This document shows positions 41,400-49,448 of a stretch of DNA of 64,000 nt, in pieces; position 1 is the first letter of the stretch, and each line of letters begins with the position of its first letter. Source of the stretch: Haloprofundus salilacus. Its GTDB lineage: Archaea; Halobacteriota; Halobacteria; Halobacteriales; Haloferacaceae. Under the pieces are notes generated by a model. It made no database searches. It was not told where the DNA came from and saw nothing but the letters and a program-made list of their open reading frames with translations. The DNA lies in assembly GCF_020150815.1 (NCBI RefSeq), contig NZ_CP083723.1:1116001-1180000 (forward strand). The letters are read 5' to 3'. The position numbers and the translations under genes were made by a program.

Positions 41400-42278
41400 A
41401 TGACCGAAGACGCGTGGTTCGTCGGCGTCGACCCCGGCGACACCGAGACGGCGGCGTCGCGTATCCGCGAGGGGAGCGCCGACGCGCCCGCCGACTGGCC
41501 CGAAGCGGCCGTCGAGAGCGGGTTCGTCGCCAACGAAGACGAGTACTACGAGAGGCTCCGCGCAGCGAGCATCGAGGCCGCACGCAGCGCCGCCGCGGAA
41601 GCCGAACGTGCCGACGACAAGCAGCTGATGCACGCCGTCCGCGCGATGGACGATGTCGAACGAACCGCGAACGAACTCGCCGAGCGCCTCGGCGAGTGGG
41701 CCGGAAGCCTCTTCGAGGGCGACGGAACCGGAGGCGACACCGACCGCCGCCGAGGTGGAACTGGGGTCGACTACGCCCGCGAACTCGCCGAGATCGAGCC
41801 TGAAGACGCCACCGAGGAGCGCGTCGTCTCGCTCGCCGAGCGCGTGGCCGAACTGGCCGCCGAGCGCGACGCGCTTCGGGAGTACGTCGAACGCCGCGCG
41901 CCGGAAGTCGCGCCGAACATGGCCGAGATGGCCGGACCGGTGCTCACCGCCCGTCTCATCTCGTTAGCCGGCGGCCTTGAGCCGCTGGCGAAGAAACCGA
42001 GCGGCACGGTGCAGGTCCTCGGCGCGGAGGACGCGCTGTTCGCCCACCTCGCCGGACGCGCGTCGTCGCCGAAACACGGCGTCATCTACGTCCACGAGGC
42101 TGTCCGCGGGACCCGACCGCAGGACCACGGGTCGGCCGCCCGCGCGCTCGCGGGCAAACTCGTCATCGCCGCCCGCATCGACCACTACAGCGGCGACCTC
42201 AAGCCGGAGATTCACGACGAACTCCGCGAGCGGATCGAGACGATTCGCGCCCGCGCCGAGGAGGGAGACGGCGAATGA
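41400..42278 (+). CDS. Nop5/Nop56-like box C/D RNP protein
   Basis: A 292-residue Nop5 that binds L7Ae-bound box C/D guide RNA and docks fibrillarin. The Nop domain includes APNMAEMAGPVLTARLISLA, GGLEPLAKKPSGTVQVLGAE, and HGVIYVHEAVRGT and GKLVIAARIDHYSG. The N-terminal fibrillarin-binding half is short and very acidic. A TTTTAATC box about 28 bp upstream gives it its own promoter, separate from paa. It overlaps flpA by 4 nt. Confidence 0.93.
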   Translation: MTEDAWFVGVDPGDTETAASRIREGSADAPADWPEAAVESGFVANEDEYYERLRAASIEAARSAAAEAERADDKQLMHAVRAMDDVERTANELAERLGEWAGSLFEGDGTGGDTDRRRGGTGVDYARELAEIEPEDATEERVVSLAERVAELAAERDALREYVERRAPEVAPNMAEMAGPVLTARLISLAGGLEPLAKKPSGTVQVLGAEDALFAHLAGRASSPKHGVIYVHEAVRGTRPQDHGSAARALAGKLVIAARIDHYSGDLKPEIHDELRERIETIRARAEEGDGE

Positions 42279-42913
42279 GCCGACGCGAACTCCCCGAGGG
42301 CGTCGAACGCCGCTCGTTCGACGGGCGCGAGCGACTCGCCACGCGGGGCGAGACGGTGTACGGCGAACCGACCGACGACGGCTGGAGACTCTGGGACGCC
42401 GGGCGCTCGAAGCTCGGCGCGATGCTCGAACTCGGTATGAAGACCGGTCTCTCGGGCGGCGAGTCGGTCCTCTATCTCGGCGCGGCGTCGGGAACGACGG
42501 TGAGCCACGTCGCCGACTTCGCCGGACCGACGTACGCCGTCGAGTTCGCCCCTCGGACGGTCCGTGACCTCGTCGGCGTTGCCGAAGACAGAGAGAACCT
42601 ATTTCCGCTACTGAAAGACGCCCGCAAACCGGACACGTACGCCCACGTCGTCGAATCGAATCTCGACGTACTCGTGCAGGACGTGGCGACGCGCGGGCAG
42701 GCGGACGTGGCGGTCCGTAATCGGCAGTTCCTCGCCGACGACGGACGACTGCTCATGGCGGTCAAGGCGCGGAGCGAGGACGTGACGAGCGACCCAAGCG
42801 ACGTGTTCGACGGCGTCGTCTCCCGACTCGGCGACGCCTATGAGGTGTTGGAGACGGCGCGCCTCGACCGCTTCCACAGCGACCACCTCGGCGTGGTAGC
42901 TCGGCCGCGGTAG
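42275..42913 (+). CDS. flpA: Fibrillarin-like rRNA/tRNA 2'-O-methyltransferase
   Basis: A 212-residue S-adenosylmethionine-dependent methyltransferase acting in box C/D RNPs. Landmarks are WDAGRSKLGAMLELGMKTGL, the SAM loop VLYLGAASGTTVSHVADF, YAVEFAPRTVRDLVGV and DVATRGQADVAVRNRQFL. It is translationally coupled to nop5 (4-nt overlap), the universal archaeal pairing. Confidence 0.96.
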   Translation: MSRRELPEGVERRSFDGRERLATRGETVYGEPTDDGWRLWDAGRSKLGAMLELGMKTGLSGGESVLYLGAASGTTVSHVADFAGPTYAVEFAPRTVRDLVGVAEDRENLFPLLKDARKPDTYAHVVESNLDVLVQDVATRGQADVAVRNRQFLADDGRLLMAVKARSEDVTSDPSDVFDGVVSRLGDAYEVLETARLDRFHSDHLGVVARPR

Positions 42914-43061
42914 CTTGACCGCGGTAGTTCGAGAGCATGGCGGGGTCGCGTGCGAGTTTGTTGACAGTCACACACAGATGCGGTAGCGCGCGACCGGCGC
43001 ACACCCGGCGTCAGCGGCCGACTTCACGAACTATTTACTTCGAGGTTCCGAAAGGCGGCCA

Positions 43062-44138
43062 ATGGAGGAGTTGGGAACGCGCGAGGCGTTCGACCGGATG
43101 GGGACCCTCGGCATCGAAGAGGAGTTTTTCGTCGTCGACGACGCCGGGCGCCCCGCGTCGGCCATCGACGAGTTGGTGTACGGCGACGACCCGCCCGACC
43201 CGCTCGGCGGCCGCATCGACCACGAATTGTTTGAGTTCATCGTCGAGACGCAGACGCCGCTCATCGAACGCCCTGCCGAGGCGAGCGACGCGCTCCGCTC
43301 GGTTCGCGAGGCGCTCGTCGACCACGCGGAGACCCACGGCTTCAGCGTCGCCGCCGCCGGACTCCACCCCGCGGCGAAGTGGCGCGAACTCGACCACGCG
43401 CAGAAACCGCGCTACCGCGCACAACTCGACCGAATCCAGTATCCGCAGCACCGCAACACGACGGCGGGACTGCATGTCCACGTCGGCGTTGACGACGCCG
43501 ACAAAGCCGTCTGGGTCGCCAACGAACTCCGCTGGTATCTCCCGCTCCTGCTCGCGCTGTCGGCAAACTCGCCGTTCTGGAACGGTTTCGACACGGGGCT
43601 TGCCTCGGCGCGGGCGAAGATATTCGAGGGGCTTCCGAACACGGGGATGCCGACCCGATTCGACGATTTCGAGTCGTACGCGCGCTTCGAGCGCCGGATG
43701 GTCGAAACTGAGTCGATAAACGATAGAGGGGAACTCTGGTACGACGTTCGACCCCACACCGGCCACGGCACCGTCGAAGTCCGGACGCCCGACGCCCAGC
43801 GGGACCCCGAGGTAGTGCTGGCGTTCGTCGAGTTCGTCCACGCGCTGGTCGTCGACATCGCGGAACGGTTCGAGGACAGCGAATCCGCCACCGACATCCG
43901 CCGCGAACTCCTCGACGAGAACAAGTGGCGGGCGATTCGACACGGCCACGACGCCTCGTTCGTCGACCGGGACGCGGAGTCGCTCGTCGACCTCGAAACG
44001 GCCGTCGACCGCGTCTGCGACCGACTCGACGTCTCGGGCCTGCGCTCGATACTCGACGATGAGAGCGGTGCGAGTCGGCAGCGACGCGTACTCCGCGAGG
44101 CGGATATGGATGCGCTCTGCGCGTCGCTCCTGCTCTGA
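43062..44138 (+). CDS. gshA: Glutamate-cysteine ligase, haloarchaeal type
   Basis: A 358-residue ATP-dependent ligase that makes gamma-glutamylcysteine, the main haloarchaeal thiol. It has the GCS2 family start [31 protein letters not shown], and [20 protein letters not shown]. Haloarchaea normally stop at gamma-GC, and no glutathione synthetase is seen nearby. A TATTTACT box is about 28 bp before the ATG. Confidence 0.92.
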   Translation: MEELGTREAFDRMGTLGIEEEFFVVDDAGRPASAIDELVYGDDPPDPLGGRIDHELFEFIVETQTPLIERPAEASDALRSVREALVDHAETHGFSVAAAGLHPAAKWRELDHAQKPRYRAQLDRIQYPQHRNTTAGLHVHVGVDDADKAVWVANELRWYLPLLLALSANSPFWNGFDTGLASARAKIFEGLPNTGMPTRFDDFESYARFERRMVETESINDRGELWYDVRPHTGHGTVEVRTPDAQRDPEVVLAFVEFVHALVVDIAERFEDSESATDIRRELLDENKWRAIRHGHDASFVDRDAESLVDLETAVDRVCDRLDVSGLRSILDDESGASRQRRVLREADMDALCASLLL

Positions 44139-44213
44139 GCCGCTCGTAATTCACAGCAACTGATCTGGCCAAACGCTTTTTCTGACTGTAGTCCCGAGTT
44201 CAGACCTAAACAC

Positions 44214-44759
44214 ATGTCTGCCGAGGAACCCCCCGACGATTCGCGCAGCGACGAGCGAACGGCTGAGGAGGACGACCAGCCGGCAACTCGGGCACGACTC
44301 GGCGAGGGCGCAGACCGTGCTGCGAGCGAGTTCGACCAGAACGTCGTCGACCTGCTCGCGTGGGTGCTCGACACCGAAACGCGGGCGCGGATCTACGTGT
44401 ACCTCCGTCAGCATCCGAACAGTACGAGCGACGAAGTCGCTGAGGGAACCGAACTGTACCCGAGTACCGTCCGCGAAGCGCTCGCGGAACTCCACGACGA
44501 AGACCGGGTGACGCGGCAGAAGCGCGAGAGCGCCGGCGCGGGGAACAACCCCTACGAGTACGAGGCTATCGCGCCGAGCGAACTCGTTCGAAGCGTCGCC
44601 GAACAGGTGCAGTCGGAGTTGAACACGGTGTTCAACCTCGACCATCAACTCCGCGACGGGGCAGATGCCGACGCTGCCGACGACGGTTCGACGCCGGTGA
44701 CCATCACCGTCGACGGGGGGTCGATCGAGTCGAGCGATTCGGACGCCGACTCGGAGTAA
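44214..44759 (+). CDS. Winged-helix transcription regulator
   Basis: A 181-residue protein. Acidic disordered residues 1-40 precede a winged helix-turn-helix: DLLAWVLDTETRARIYVYLR, HPNSTSDEVAEGTELYPSTV, REALAELHDEDRVTRQKRES and a wing NNPYEYEAI. The C-terminal helix may dimerise (VAEQVQSELNTVFNLDHQL), and an acidic tail closes it. It is ArsR/TrmB-like with no ligand domain. It precedes coaD by 48 bp, but coaD has its own TATA-like element. Confidence 0.8.
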   Translation: MSAEEPPDDSRSDERTAEEDDQPATRARLGEGADRAASEFDQNVVDLLAWVLDTETRARIYVYLRQHPNSTSDEVAEGTELYPSTVREALAELHDEDRVTRQKRESAGAGNNPYEYEAIAPSELVRSVAEQVQSELNTVFNLDHQLRDGADADAADDGSTPVTITVDGGSIESSDSDADSE

Positions 44760-44807
44760 GTCGGCGAAGCCGACCTTTTTAAGTGAACCGACGCCAACAC
44801 GGAGATT

Positions 44808-45302
44808 ATGCACGTTGCGCTCGGCGGGACATTCGACCCGGTCCACGATGGCCACCGCGCCCTGTTCGAGCGTGCGTTCGAACTCGGTGACCTGACGGTC
44901 GGACTCACGTCCGACGAACTCGCGCCGCAGACCCGCCACATCGACCGGTACGTCCGCTCGTTCGAGGAGCGACAACGCGATTTGGTGGCCGAACTCGAAC
45001 CGCTGGCGGCCGAGCACGATCGCGAGTTCGAGGTTCGCGAACTGTCGGAACCGACCGGCATCGCTACCGAACCCGGCTTCGACGTGCTCATCGTCTCACC
45101 GGAGACCGAGGACGGCGGCGAGAAAGTCAACGAAATCCGTAGAGAGCGCGGTCTCGACCCGCTCGACATCGAAGTCGTCGACCACGTCGCCGCCGCCGAC
45201 GGCGAGCGCATCTCCTCGACGCGCATCGTCTCGGGAGAAATCGACCGTCACGGCAACCTCACGCCCGAGCGCGAGGGCCGCGGCAAGACGCCGCCGGAGT
45301 AG
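44808..45302 (+). CDS. coaD: Phosphopantetheine adenylyltransferase
   Basis: A 164-residue archaeal PPAT that joins ATP and 4'-phosphopantetheine to make dephospho-CoA. The nucleotidyltransferase motif ALGGTFDPVHDGHRALFERA is at the N-terminus and the second motif ISSTRIVSGEID near the end. A TTTTTAAG box about 28 bp upstream supports the ATG at 44808. Confidence 0.93.
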   Translation: MHVALGGTFDPVHDGHRALFERAFELGDLTVGLTSDELAPQTRHIDRYVRSFEERQRDLVAELEPLAAEHDREFEVRELSEPTGIATEPGFDVLIVSPETEDGGEKVNEIRRERGLDPLDIEVVDHVAAADGERISSTRIVSGEIDRHGNLTPEREGRGKTPPE

Positions 45303-45307
45303 TTACC

Positions 45308-45616
45308 TCACCACGACGGCGGGCGGAATCCGGCGTCTTCCAGGATGTTCTTCCAGCGTTTCTGTATCGAGAGCCGAGTCACGTCCATTGCGTCGGCGAC
45401 GGCGGTCTGGGAGCGTTCCTCCCCTGCGATGAGTGCCCCGGCGTAGAGACTCGCGGCGGCCGTCGCGGGTTTCGAGCGGTCCTCGTCCGGGACGTGGGTG
45501 AGAAACAGGTCGGTCGCGTTCGACCGCGATTCCGAGCCGAGGTCGAGGCTGTCGGCGGCCCGTTCGAGGCGGGTCAGCCACTCCTCGTTGTCGACGCGGT
45601 CCCGTGCGCGGTACAT
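45308..45616 (-). CDS. TFB-like protein with a single cyclin repeat
   Basis: A 102-residue protein that matches only the last cyclin repeat of TFB: LERAADSLDLGSESRSNATD, PATAAASLYAGALIAGEERS, and the DNA-binding helices TAVADAMDVTRLSIQKRWKN. It lacks the zinc ribbon and B-finger, so it could bind DNA but not recruit polymerase in the usual way. A TTTATATC box (about 45639-45647, minus strand) lies 27 bp before the ATG, so it is probably expressed. It may compete with or modulate TFBs. Confidence 0.82.
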   Translation of the reverse strand: MYRARDRVDNEEWLTRLERAADSLDLGSESRSNATDLFLTHVPDEDRSKPATAAASLYAGALIAGEERSQTAVADAMDVTRLSIQKRWKNILEDAGFRPPSW

Positions 45617-45720
45617 GTCTTTGTGTTCCCTCTCGGTGGATATAAACCGACCGCGTGGGGGCGGGACGACGCTCCGGGGAACGACAACTTCTTACTGCAC
45701 TTTCCGTTACTACAAGGTGC

Positions 45721-45804
45721 GCGTGGGTAGCCAAGCCAGGAAACGGCGCAGCGCTTAGGACGCTGTCTCGTAGGAGTCCGCCGGTTCAAATCCGGTCCCA
45801 CGCA
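45721..45804 (+). tRNA. tRNA-Leu (TAG)
   Basis: Class II tRNA: acceptor GCGTGGG/CCCACGC, D-arm GCCAAGCCAGGAAACGGC, anticodon stem CAGCG/CGCTG around CTTAGGA (anticodon TAG, reads CUA), a long variable arm (TCTCGTAGGAGTCC) and T-arm GCCGGTTCAAATCCGGT. Discriminator A; CCA not encoded. Its 3' 44 bases form the left attachment repeat of an integrated element. Confidence 0.96.
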
Positions 45805-45805
45805 T
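45761..45805 (+). repeat. attL, 3' part of tRNA-Leu
   Basis: A 45-bp sequence from CGCTGTCTCGTAGGAG to CCCACGCAT, identical to 48115-48159. It restores the tRNA 3' end after integration. Confidence 0.92.
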
Positions 45806-45866
45806 ACGCCTTCGGCGTACCGTCGTACAATTCTCTTGGAGCGTCTATCGGAAGAAAACCCACAAA

Positions 45867-46964
45867 ATGTCGCTCGATAGACCAAATTCACTGCAACGCT
45901 GTCCCGTAATGGACGGAGACGAAACTGAACCCAATCGGAACATCATCATCGTCTCCGAACCCAACCGAGAACTGCTCACTGAGAAGGAGCACGTCGACTA
46001 CTACGAGTACCGTAAATCGCTCCTGACGTGGCTTTTGAAATTCGGCAAGAACCCCCAGCGGGCCAGTGGGTACTCACCGTACTCAGTCTACAGTACCGGG
46101 TATCGTACCGCCGCGTTCGACCGCTGGGTGTGGCAACAGGACGGCCACTACGTCGCTCCACCAACGCAAGAGCACGCGAGCGCCTTCATGGAAGAAACCG
46201 CCTACAGCGACGTCTCTGACTCCACAAAAGGCAAGCAGTTAGAAATGCTTCGGCGGTACTCCAAGTGGCTTCAGGAGCAACACGGGGCCGACAAATGGGA
46301 GTTCCCGTGGACATTCACGAGCGGGGGCGGCAACAACGCACCCAGAGACTTCCTGTCCCTCGATGAACGCCGGAAGATTCGCCAAGCCGCTCTCGCTATG
46401 GATGGTAACCCAGCTTACGGTGTGGAGGACACAGACGCACTCGCTGTCACGGACTGTAGCTGGAAATTCACCTCAATCGTATGGACGAGTCTTGACGCCG
46501 CGCTCCGTCCAGTTGAGGTTGGGCGGGCGAAAGTTGGATGGGTGGATACCGAAAACGGTGTGCTCCGTATCCCGCGTGAAGAGTCCAGCAAGAACGAAGG
46601 GAACTGGACGGTGAGCCTGACCGACCGAACCACCACAGCGTTGAGTCGCTGGCTTGAGGAGCGGGCCGAACACCCCCATTACGAGGATACGGACCAGTTG
46701 TGGCTCACCCGCCACCGGAACAAGTACGGTGCGAACGAACTCCGGAGACTCTTACACAAGCTCTGTGACGACGCCGAGATAGACCACACACACCGGCAAA
46801 TGTCGTGGTACACTATTCGCCACTCGGTCGGGACGTACATGACCAAGGAACGCGACCTTGCCGCGACGAAAGCACAGCTCCGTCACCGGAACGCGAAGAC
46901 GACGATGAAATACGACCAAGTGCCGGTTGAAGACCGCCGCGACGCACTCAACCGGATGGGATAA
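45867..46964 (+). CDS. Tyrosine recombinase / integrase
   Basis: A 365-residue integrase located 62 bp after the tRNA it presumably targets. An N-terminal SAM-like core-binding domain (KLEMLRRY-like GKQLEMLRRYSKWLQEQHGA) precedes the catalytic domain. Active residues visible are Arg in AALRPVEVGRAK, Lys in REESSKNEGNW, Arg of box II in SWYTIRHSVGTYM, His/Arg in LRHRNAKTTM and the nucleophile Tyr of TTMKYDQV. Box II begins WYTIR rather than HxLR. It looks functional. An ATG at 45909 is an alternative start. A broken relative is at 48441. Confidence 0.93.
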   Translation: MSLDRPNSLQRCPVMDGDETEPNRNIIIVSEPNRELLTEKEHVDYYEYRKSLLTWLLKFGKNPQRASGYSPYSVYSTGYRTAAFDRWVWQQDGHYVAPPTQEHASAFMEETAYSDVSDSTKGKQLEMLRRYSKWLQEQHGADKWEFPWTFTSGGGNNAPRDFLSLDERRKIRQAALAMDGNPAYGVEDTDALAVTDCSWKFTSIVWTSLDAALRPVEVGRAKVGWVDTENGVLRIPREESSKNEGNWTVSLTDRTTTALSRWLEERAEHPHYEDTDQLWLTRHRNKYGANELRRLLHKLCDDAEIDHTHRQMSWYTIRHSVGTYMTKERDLAATKAQLRHRNAKTTMKYDQVPVEDRRDALNRMG

Positions 46965-46966
46965 CC

Positions 46967-47230
46967 ATGCACGAAAACCAACCCTACTCGTTCAACCCGA
47001 ACCGAATTGAGGAACTGATTGGCGACTACCACCGGGCGACCTCGAACAGCGAGAAGCGCACCATCGAGAATGAAGTGCTCGGGGAAACGGTCTGGCGGGC
47101 CGAACGCGGAGACAACGGCGGCCAGTTCACGCTGTCAAGAGACGACTTGATGGCCCTCTACGAGCGGTTGGACGAAGACGATGAAGAAGGCAAGCATGTG
47201 ATTCAGAAGGCGCTGGTGGACCGCCTGTAG
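46967..47230 (+). CDS. Small element-borne protein with ETVWRAER motif
   Basis: An 87-residue acidic protein two bases after the integrase stop, so it is probably in the same operon. It is helical (FNPNRIEELIGDYHRATSNS; DDLMALYERLDEDDEEGKHV) with a central ETVWRAERGDNGGQFTLS. The same ETxWRAER peptide recurs in the 34-codon ORF at 47823. No family recognised; a helper of the integrase (excisionase-like) is one possibility. Confidence 0.7.
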   Translation: MHENQPYSFNPNRIEELIGDYHRATSNSEKRTIENEVLGETVWRAERGDNGGQFTLSRDDLMALYERLDEDDEEGKHVIQKALVDRL

Positions 47231-47407
47231 CTGTCGGTCAATTCTTGCCGGAAATTCATGGACAGCGAGAAGCCGTCGAGTAGGTTACTTTCGACGTATG
47301 AGACATAAAGGGGGTTAGTAAGAGTTGACTTTCCTGTCTGCTGGGAACCGGGAATTTAGTGTGACACCACTAACACTTATATTGAAAGTCGTTGACTTTA
47401 CTATAGA
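47231..47407 (+). other. Promoter-containing gap in the mini-element
   Basis: 177 bp of lower-G+C sequence between the integrase operon and the DUF7344 gene. ACACTTATATTG (about 47371-47382) includes a TATA-like CTTATAT about 30 bp before the ATG at 47408. Confidence 0.45.
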
Positions 47408-47818
47408 ATGTCTGACGATGTGTTCGAGTCAGATGGTGGAGAATATAATTGGGGAAGCGGGTACGCGACCCAGTTGCTACGCGATTCGAGGGTCACTGAG
47501 AACCTTGATACTATATTTGAACTCTTAAGTATCACACGGCTCCGATACGTCCTCTATTACCTCTATAGTATGGACGACGAGGTTGCCGAGCTTGAAGATG
47601 TAGTTCATGCAGTATGTGCGTACGAGGTTGCTGGCACAGAACCAGACGAACCCCCATCACGGGAGCAGGTCAAACTTGATGTACACCATTCGAAGCTACC
47701 CCGTCTTGACGAGGCCGGAATCATTGACTACGATTCCCGACAAAATGAACTCCGCTTTTACCACTCACCCTCTCTTGAAGAGTGGCTTGAACATGCTCGG
47801 CACATGGAAATAGACTGA
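47408..47818 (+). CDS. DUF7344 winged-helix protein
   Basis: A 136-residue protein of the haloarchaeal DUF7344 type: NLDTIFELLSITRLRYVLYY, LYSMDDEVAELEDVVHAV, and VKLDVHHSKLPRLDEAGIID with a wing YDSRQNELRFY. Such wHTH proteins are frequent in haloarchaeal viruses and integrated elements and probably regulate them. A CTTATAT TATA lies about 30 bp upstream. Confidence 0.85.
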   Translation: MSDDVFESDGGEYNWGSGYATQLLRDSRVTENLDTIFELLSITRLRYVLYYLYSMDDEVAELEDVVHAVCAYEVAGTEPDEPPSREQVKLDVHHSKLPRLDEAGIIDYDSRQNELRFYHSPSLEEWLEHARHMEID

Positions 47819-47822
47819 ACAA

Positions 47823-47927
47823 ATGACATCCTCCCCAGAAACCATCTGGCGGGCTGAACGCGAAGACGGCTCGCCGTGTAGCGTGGGAGAGTTGGGAATT
47901 TACGATTGTCGGCCCGCGCCAAGTTGA
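47823..47927 (+). CDS. Short element ORF (34 codons), ETIWRAER motif
   Basis: An ATG four bases after the DUF7344 stop opens MTSSPETIWRAEREDGSPCS and VGELGIYDCRPAPS. The peptide ETIWRAERED is close to ETVWRAERGD of the integrase-linked protein, so this is a paralogous fragment or a short functional motif. Reading on in another frame (VGPRQVEVTNASYGFLKDNQ) also looks protein-like, so a longer gene may have been frameshifted here. Confidence 0.5.
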   Translation: MTSSPETIWRAEREDGSPCSVGELGIYDCRPAPS

Positions 47928-48114
47928 GGTTACAAACGCCAGCTACGGCTTCCTGAAGGACAACCAACCGGTATGTGGTCAGTGTCGAGGAGCGAGATGG
48001 CCGGGCACTTCCTGCTGAGTGCGACTGCCCGGCAGACGTCCACCGTGAACAGACTGTGAGCACAAAGTCGCACTGGCGACCGTAGGCGGCCCAACTGTGT
48101 TGAGCGCGGCAGAC

Positions 48115-48159
48115 CGCTGTCTCGTAGGAGTCCGCCGGTTCAAATCCGGTCCCACGCAT
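48115..48159 (+). repeat. attR, copy of tRNA-Leu 3' end
   Basis: Perfect 45-bp copy of 45761-45805. It lacks the 5' part of the tRNA and so is not a gene. Confidence 0.92.
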
Positions 48160-48199
48160 TTTCTGTCCGAACGCAGTGAGGGCGAAAACCGTTCAGAGC

Positions 48200-48269
48200 G
48201 GATTCTGAACCCTGCAAGTCGCGCGCAGCGAGCCACGTGAGCGAGCACGTCTTGCTCCGGTTCAAATCC
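48200..48269. repeat. T-arm-ended hairpin, second copy
   Basis: Begins GGATTCTGAACC and ends GGTTCAAATCC, which are near reverse complements, with inner arms GCAAGTCG and CGTCTTGC. It continues into CAGTCCTACGCAT (to 48281), a decayed copy of the att core CCGGTCCCACGCAT. Confidence 0.55.
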
Positions 48270-48281
48270 AGTCCTACGCAT
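48257..48281 (+). repeat. Decayed attachment-site copy 1
   Basis: CCGGTTCAAATCC-AGTCCTACGCAT differs from the last 25 bp of the tRNA-Leu att core by two substitutions (A for G and T for C). It suggests an older integration at the same tRNA. Confidence 0.65.
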
Positions 48282-48324
48282 AAACCGGCGCGAGTGAACA
48301 CGAGCGCCGTGTTTTGTTGTCTGA

Positions 48325-48382
48325 GGATTTGAAGCAGGGAGTGAAGCGAACGTAGTGAGTGGAACGACCGAGGTTAAAATCC
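48325..48382. repeat. T-arm-ended hairpin, third copy
   Basis: Begins GGATTTGAAGCAGGGAG and ends CCGAGGTTAAAATCC; the outer arms GGATTTGAA and TTAAAATCC pair with one mismatch. The loop contains GAAGCGAACGTAGTGAG. Confidence 0.55.
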
Positions 48383-48394
48383 GGTTCCACGCAT
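48370..48394 (+). repeat. Decayed attachment-site copy 2
   Basis: GAGGTTAAAATCC-GGTTCCACGCAT aligns to the last 25 bp of the att core with about four to five mismatches. It directly precedes an integrase remnant. Confidence 0.6.
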
Positions 48395-48440
48395 CTCTAC
48401 ACCCGCGCAGCCATGCGGTTTTTCGCCCGACACATCGACC

Positions 48441-48596
48441 ATGTCAGGGAATCCAACGAACCCCAGCGACAATAGAATAGACGCCGATTTAGACCCCGGT
48501 CGGCACATCGTCATTGTCCCATCTGGCGCCAAAGAGTGGCTGTCTGAAAAGCAGTATGTGGACTATCACGGCTACCGTGAACAGTTCCTCAGGTAG
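48441..48596 (+). pseudogene. Integrase N-terminal remnant
   Basis: A 51-codon fragment whose residues GRHIVIVPSGAKEWLSEKQY and VDYHGYREQFL match the N-terminus of the intact integrase (NRNIIIVSEPNRELLTEKEH, VDYYEYRKSLL). It ends in a TAG where the intact gene continues. It lies 46 bp after decayed att copy 2, so it marks an older element once integrated at this tRNA. Confidence 0.8.
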
Positions 48597-48612
48597 CTAG
48601 TCGGTTCGGTTA

Positions 48613-48849
48613 TTGCTGGGATCTCCATCACCGTCGCCAGCGCCGAGTGGATTCGCCTTCCCGTCACTCTTCTTTTATGCCAGTTTCTCGGCTATATTCG
48701 GAATTCTCTTCACCAGTATCCGAACCGCTGTTGCCGGATTAGCAATTGCTGCGAGTACGGGTAGCATGACACTCACGATCAGAAGTAGTCGTAGCACCGC
48801 CGTTCGTCGGTTTGTGTGTGTGGGATGTCATGACCTTCCTCGAGAATAG
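48613..48849 (+). pseudogene. Probable remnant of a small membrane protein
   Basis: A hydrophobic reading frame: FAFPSLFFYASFSAIFGILF, then SIRTAVAGLAIAASTGS and TAVRRFVCVGCHDLPRE. Just upstream, hydrophobic sequence continues in a different frame (LVGSVIAGISITVASAEWIR, LPVTLLL), which suggests a frameshifted gene of about 85 codons. It starts on a non-ATG codon. Not recognised; probably dead baggage of the older element. Confidence 0.4.
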
Positions 48850-49206
48850 TTTCACAAGCCCTGGAGATAAATAATATAGACGATTTGATAGAAAGCTCAC
48901 TTAAGGGGATACTCTCAACAAAAGGACCATTCAATCGCAGAGCGGTCGAAACCCGGAAGACGCTCAGTGACGCCGGTCTGGAAGGCGGACGAACCGCGAA
49001 ACCCCCGTCGGCTCCGAGAGAACTACGGATACCAAAGAATTTCGCGCCTGTTGTGACGAACTCGACACCGAACTAGCGTAGAACCGACTTCCCCCGGACA
49101 AATACCTACGTTAGGGACGAATTGGAGAACAAAATTGAAACAAAACCCGAATTATGTAGACGAACACGAAACGCTTATGAGTGTTACCCGTCTTCGTTGA
49201 ATCATA
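48850..49206. other. Gap between integration region and cspA
   Basis: 357 bp with no gene I can support; a 63-codon frame at 48885-49076 has no family resemblance. AT-rich patches around 48858-48890 and 49125-49150. The cspA promoter (GCTTATGAG, about 28 bp before 49207) is at the right end. Confidence 0.45.
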
Positions 49207-49401
49207 ATGGCAAACGGTACGGTTGATTTCTTCAACGACACAGGCGGTTACGGCTTCATCACGACTGAGGACTCTGACGACGACGTGTTCTTCCACATGG
49301 AAGATGTCGGCGGCGAGGATCTGACGGAAGGAACTGAAATCGAGTTCGACATCGAACAGGCCCCCAAGGGCCCGCGCGCAACGAACGTCGTTCGCGCATA
49401 A
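49207..49401 (+). CDS. Cold-shock domain protein
   Basis: A 64-residue single cold-shock domain: GTVDFFNDTGGYGFITTEDS (RNP1 core GYGFI), DDDVFFHMEDVGGEDLTEGT (RNP2 VFFH) and EQAPKGPRATNVV. It binds single-stranded nucleic acid and may act as an RNA chaperone. Haloarchaea carry several copies; this one is single-gene with a clear terminator behind it. Confidence 0.95.
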   Translation: MANGTVDFFNDTGGYGFITTEDSDDDVFFHMEDVGGEDLTEGTEIEFDIEQAPKGPRATNVVRA

Positions 49402-49411
49402 ACTGATACAT

Positions 49412-49448
49412 CGTCGCCTCACGGCGACGCTTGCAACGCATCTTTTTT
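49412..49448 (+). terminator. Hairpin and T-run after cspA
   Basis: CGTCGCC (49412-49418) pairs perfectly with GGCGACG (49423-49429) around TCAC, and six Ts follow at 49443-49448. It sits 11 bp after the cspA stop. Confidence 0.6.

Larger units (their letters stand above)
45761..48159. mobile_element. Mini integrative element at tRNA-Leu
   Basis: A 2.4-kb element bounded by 45-bp perfect direct repeats: 45761-45805 (inside tRNA-Leu) and 48115-48159. Inside are a tyrosine integrase directed away from the tRNA, a small unknown protein, a DUF7344 protein and a 34-codon ORF. No replication, capsid or transfer genes are present. It is therefore a satellite-like or decayed element that uses its own integrase. 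Base composition and codon use (ACC, CAA, AAG-rich) differ from the flanking high-G+C genes. Confidence 0.9.

Noticed and set aside
48115-48159. Second tRNA-Leu gene
   Set aside because: Only the 3' 44 bases of the tRNA are present; acceptor 5' strand, D-arm and anticodon loop are missing.
48885-49076. 63-codon frame after the integrase remnant
   Set aside because: No family resemblance, no clear promoter at the right distance, in decayed DNA.
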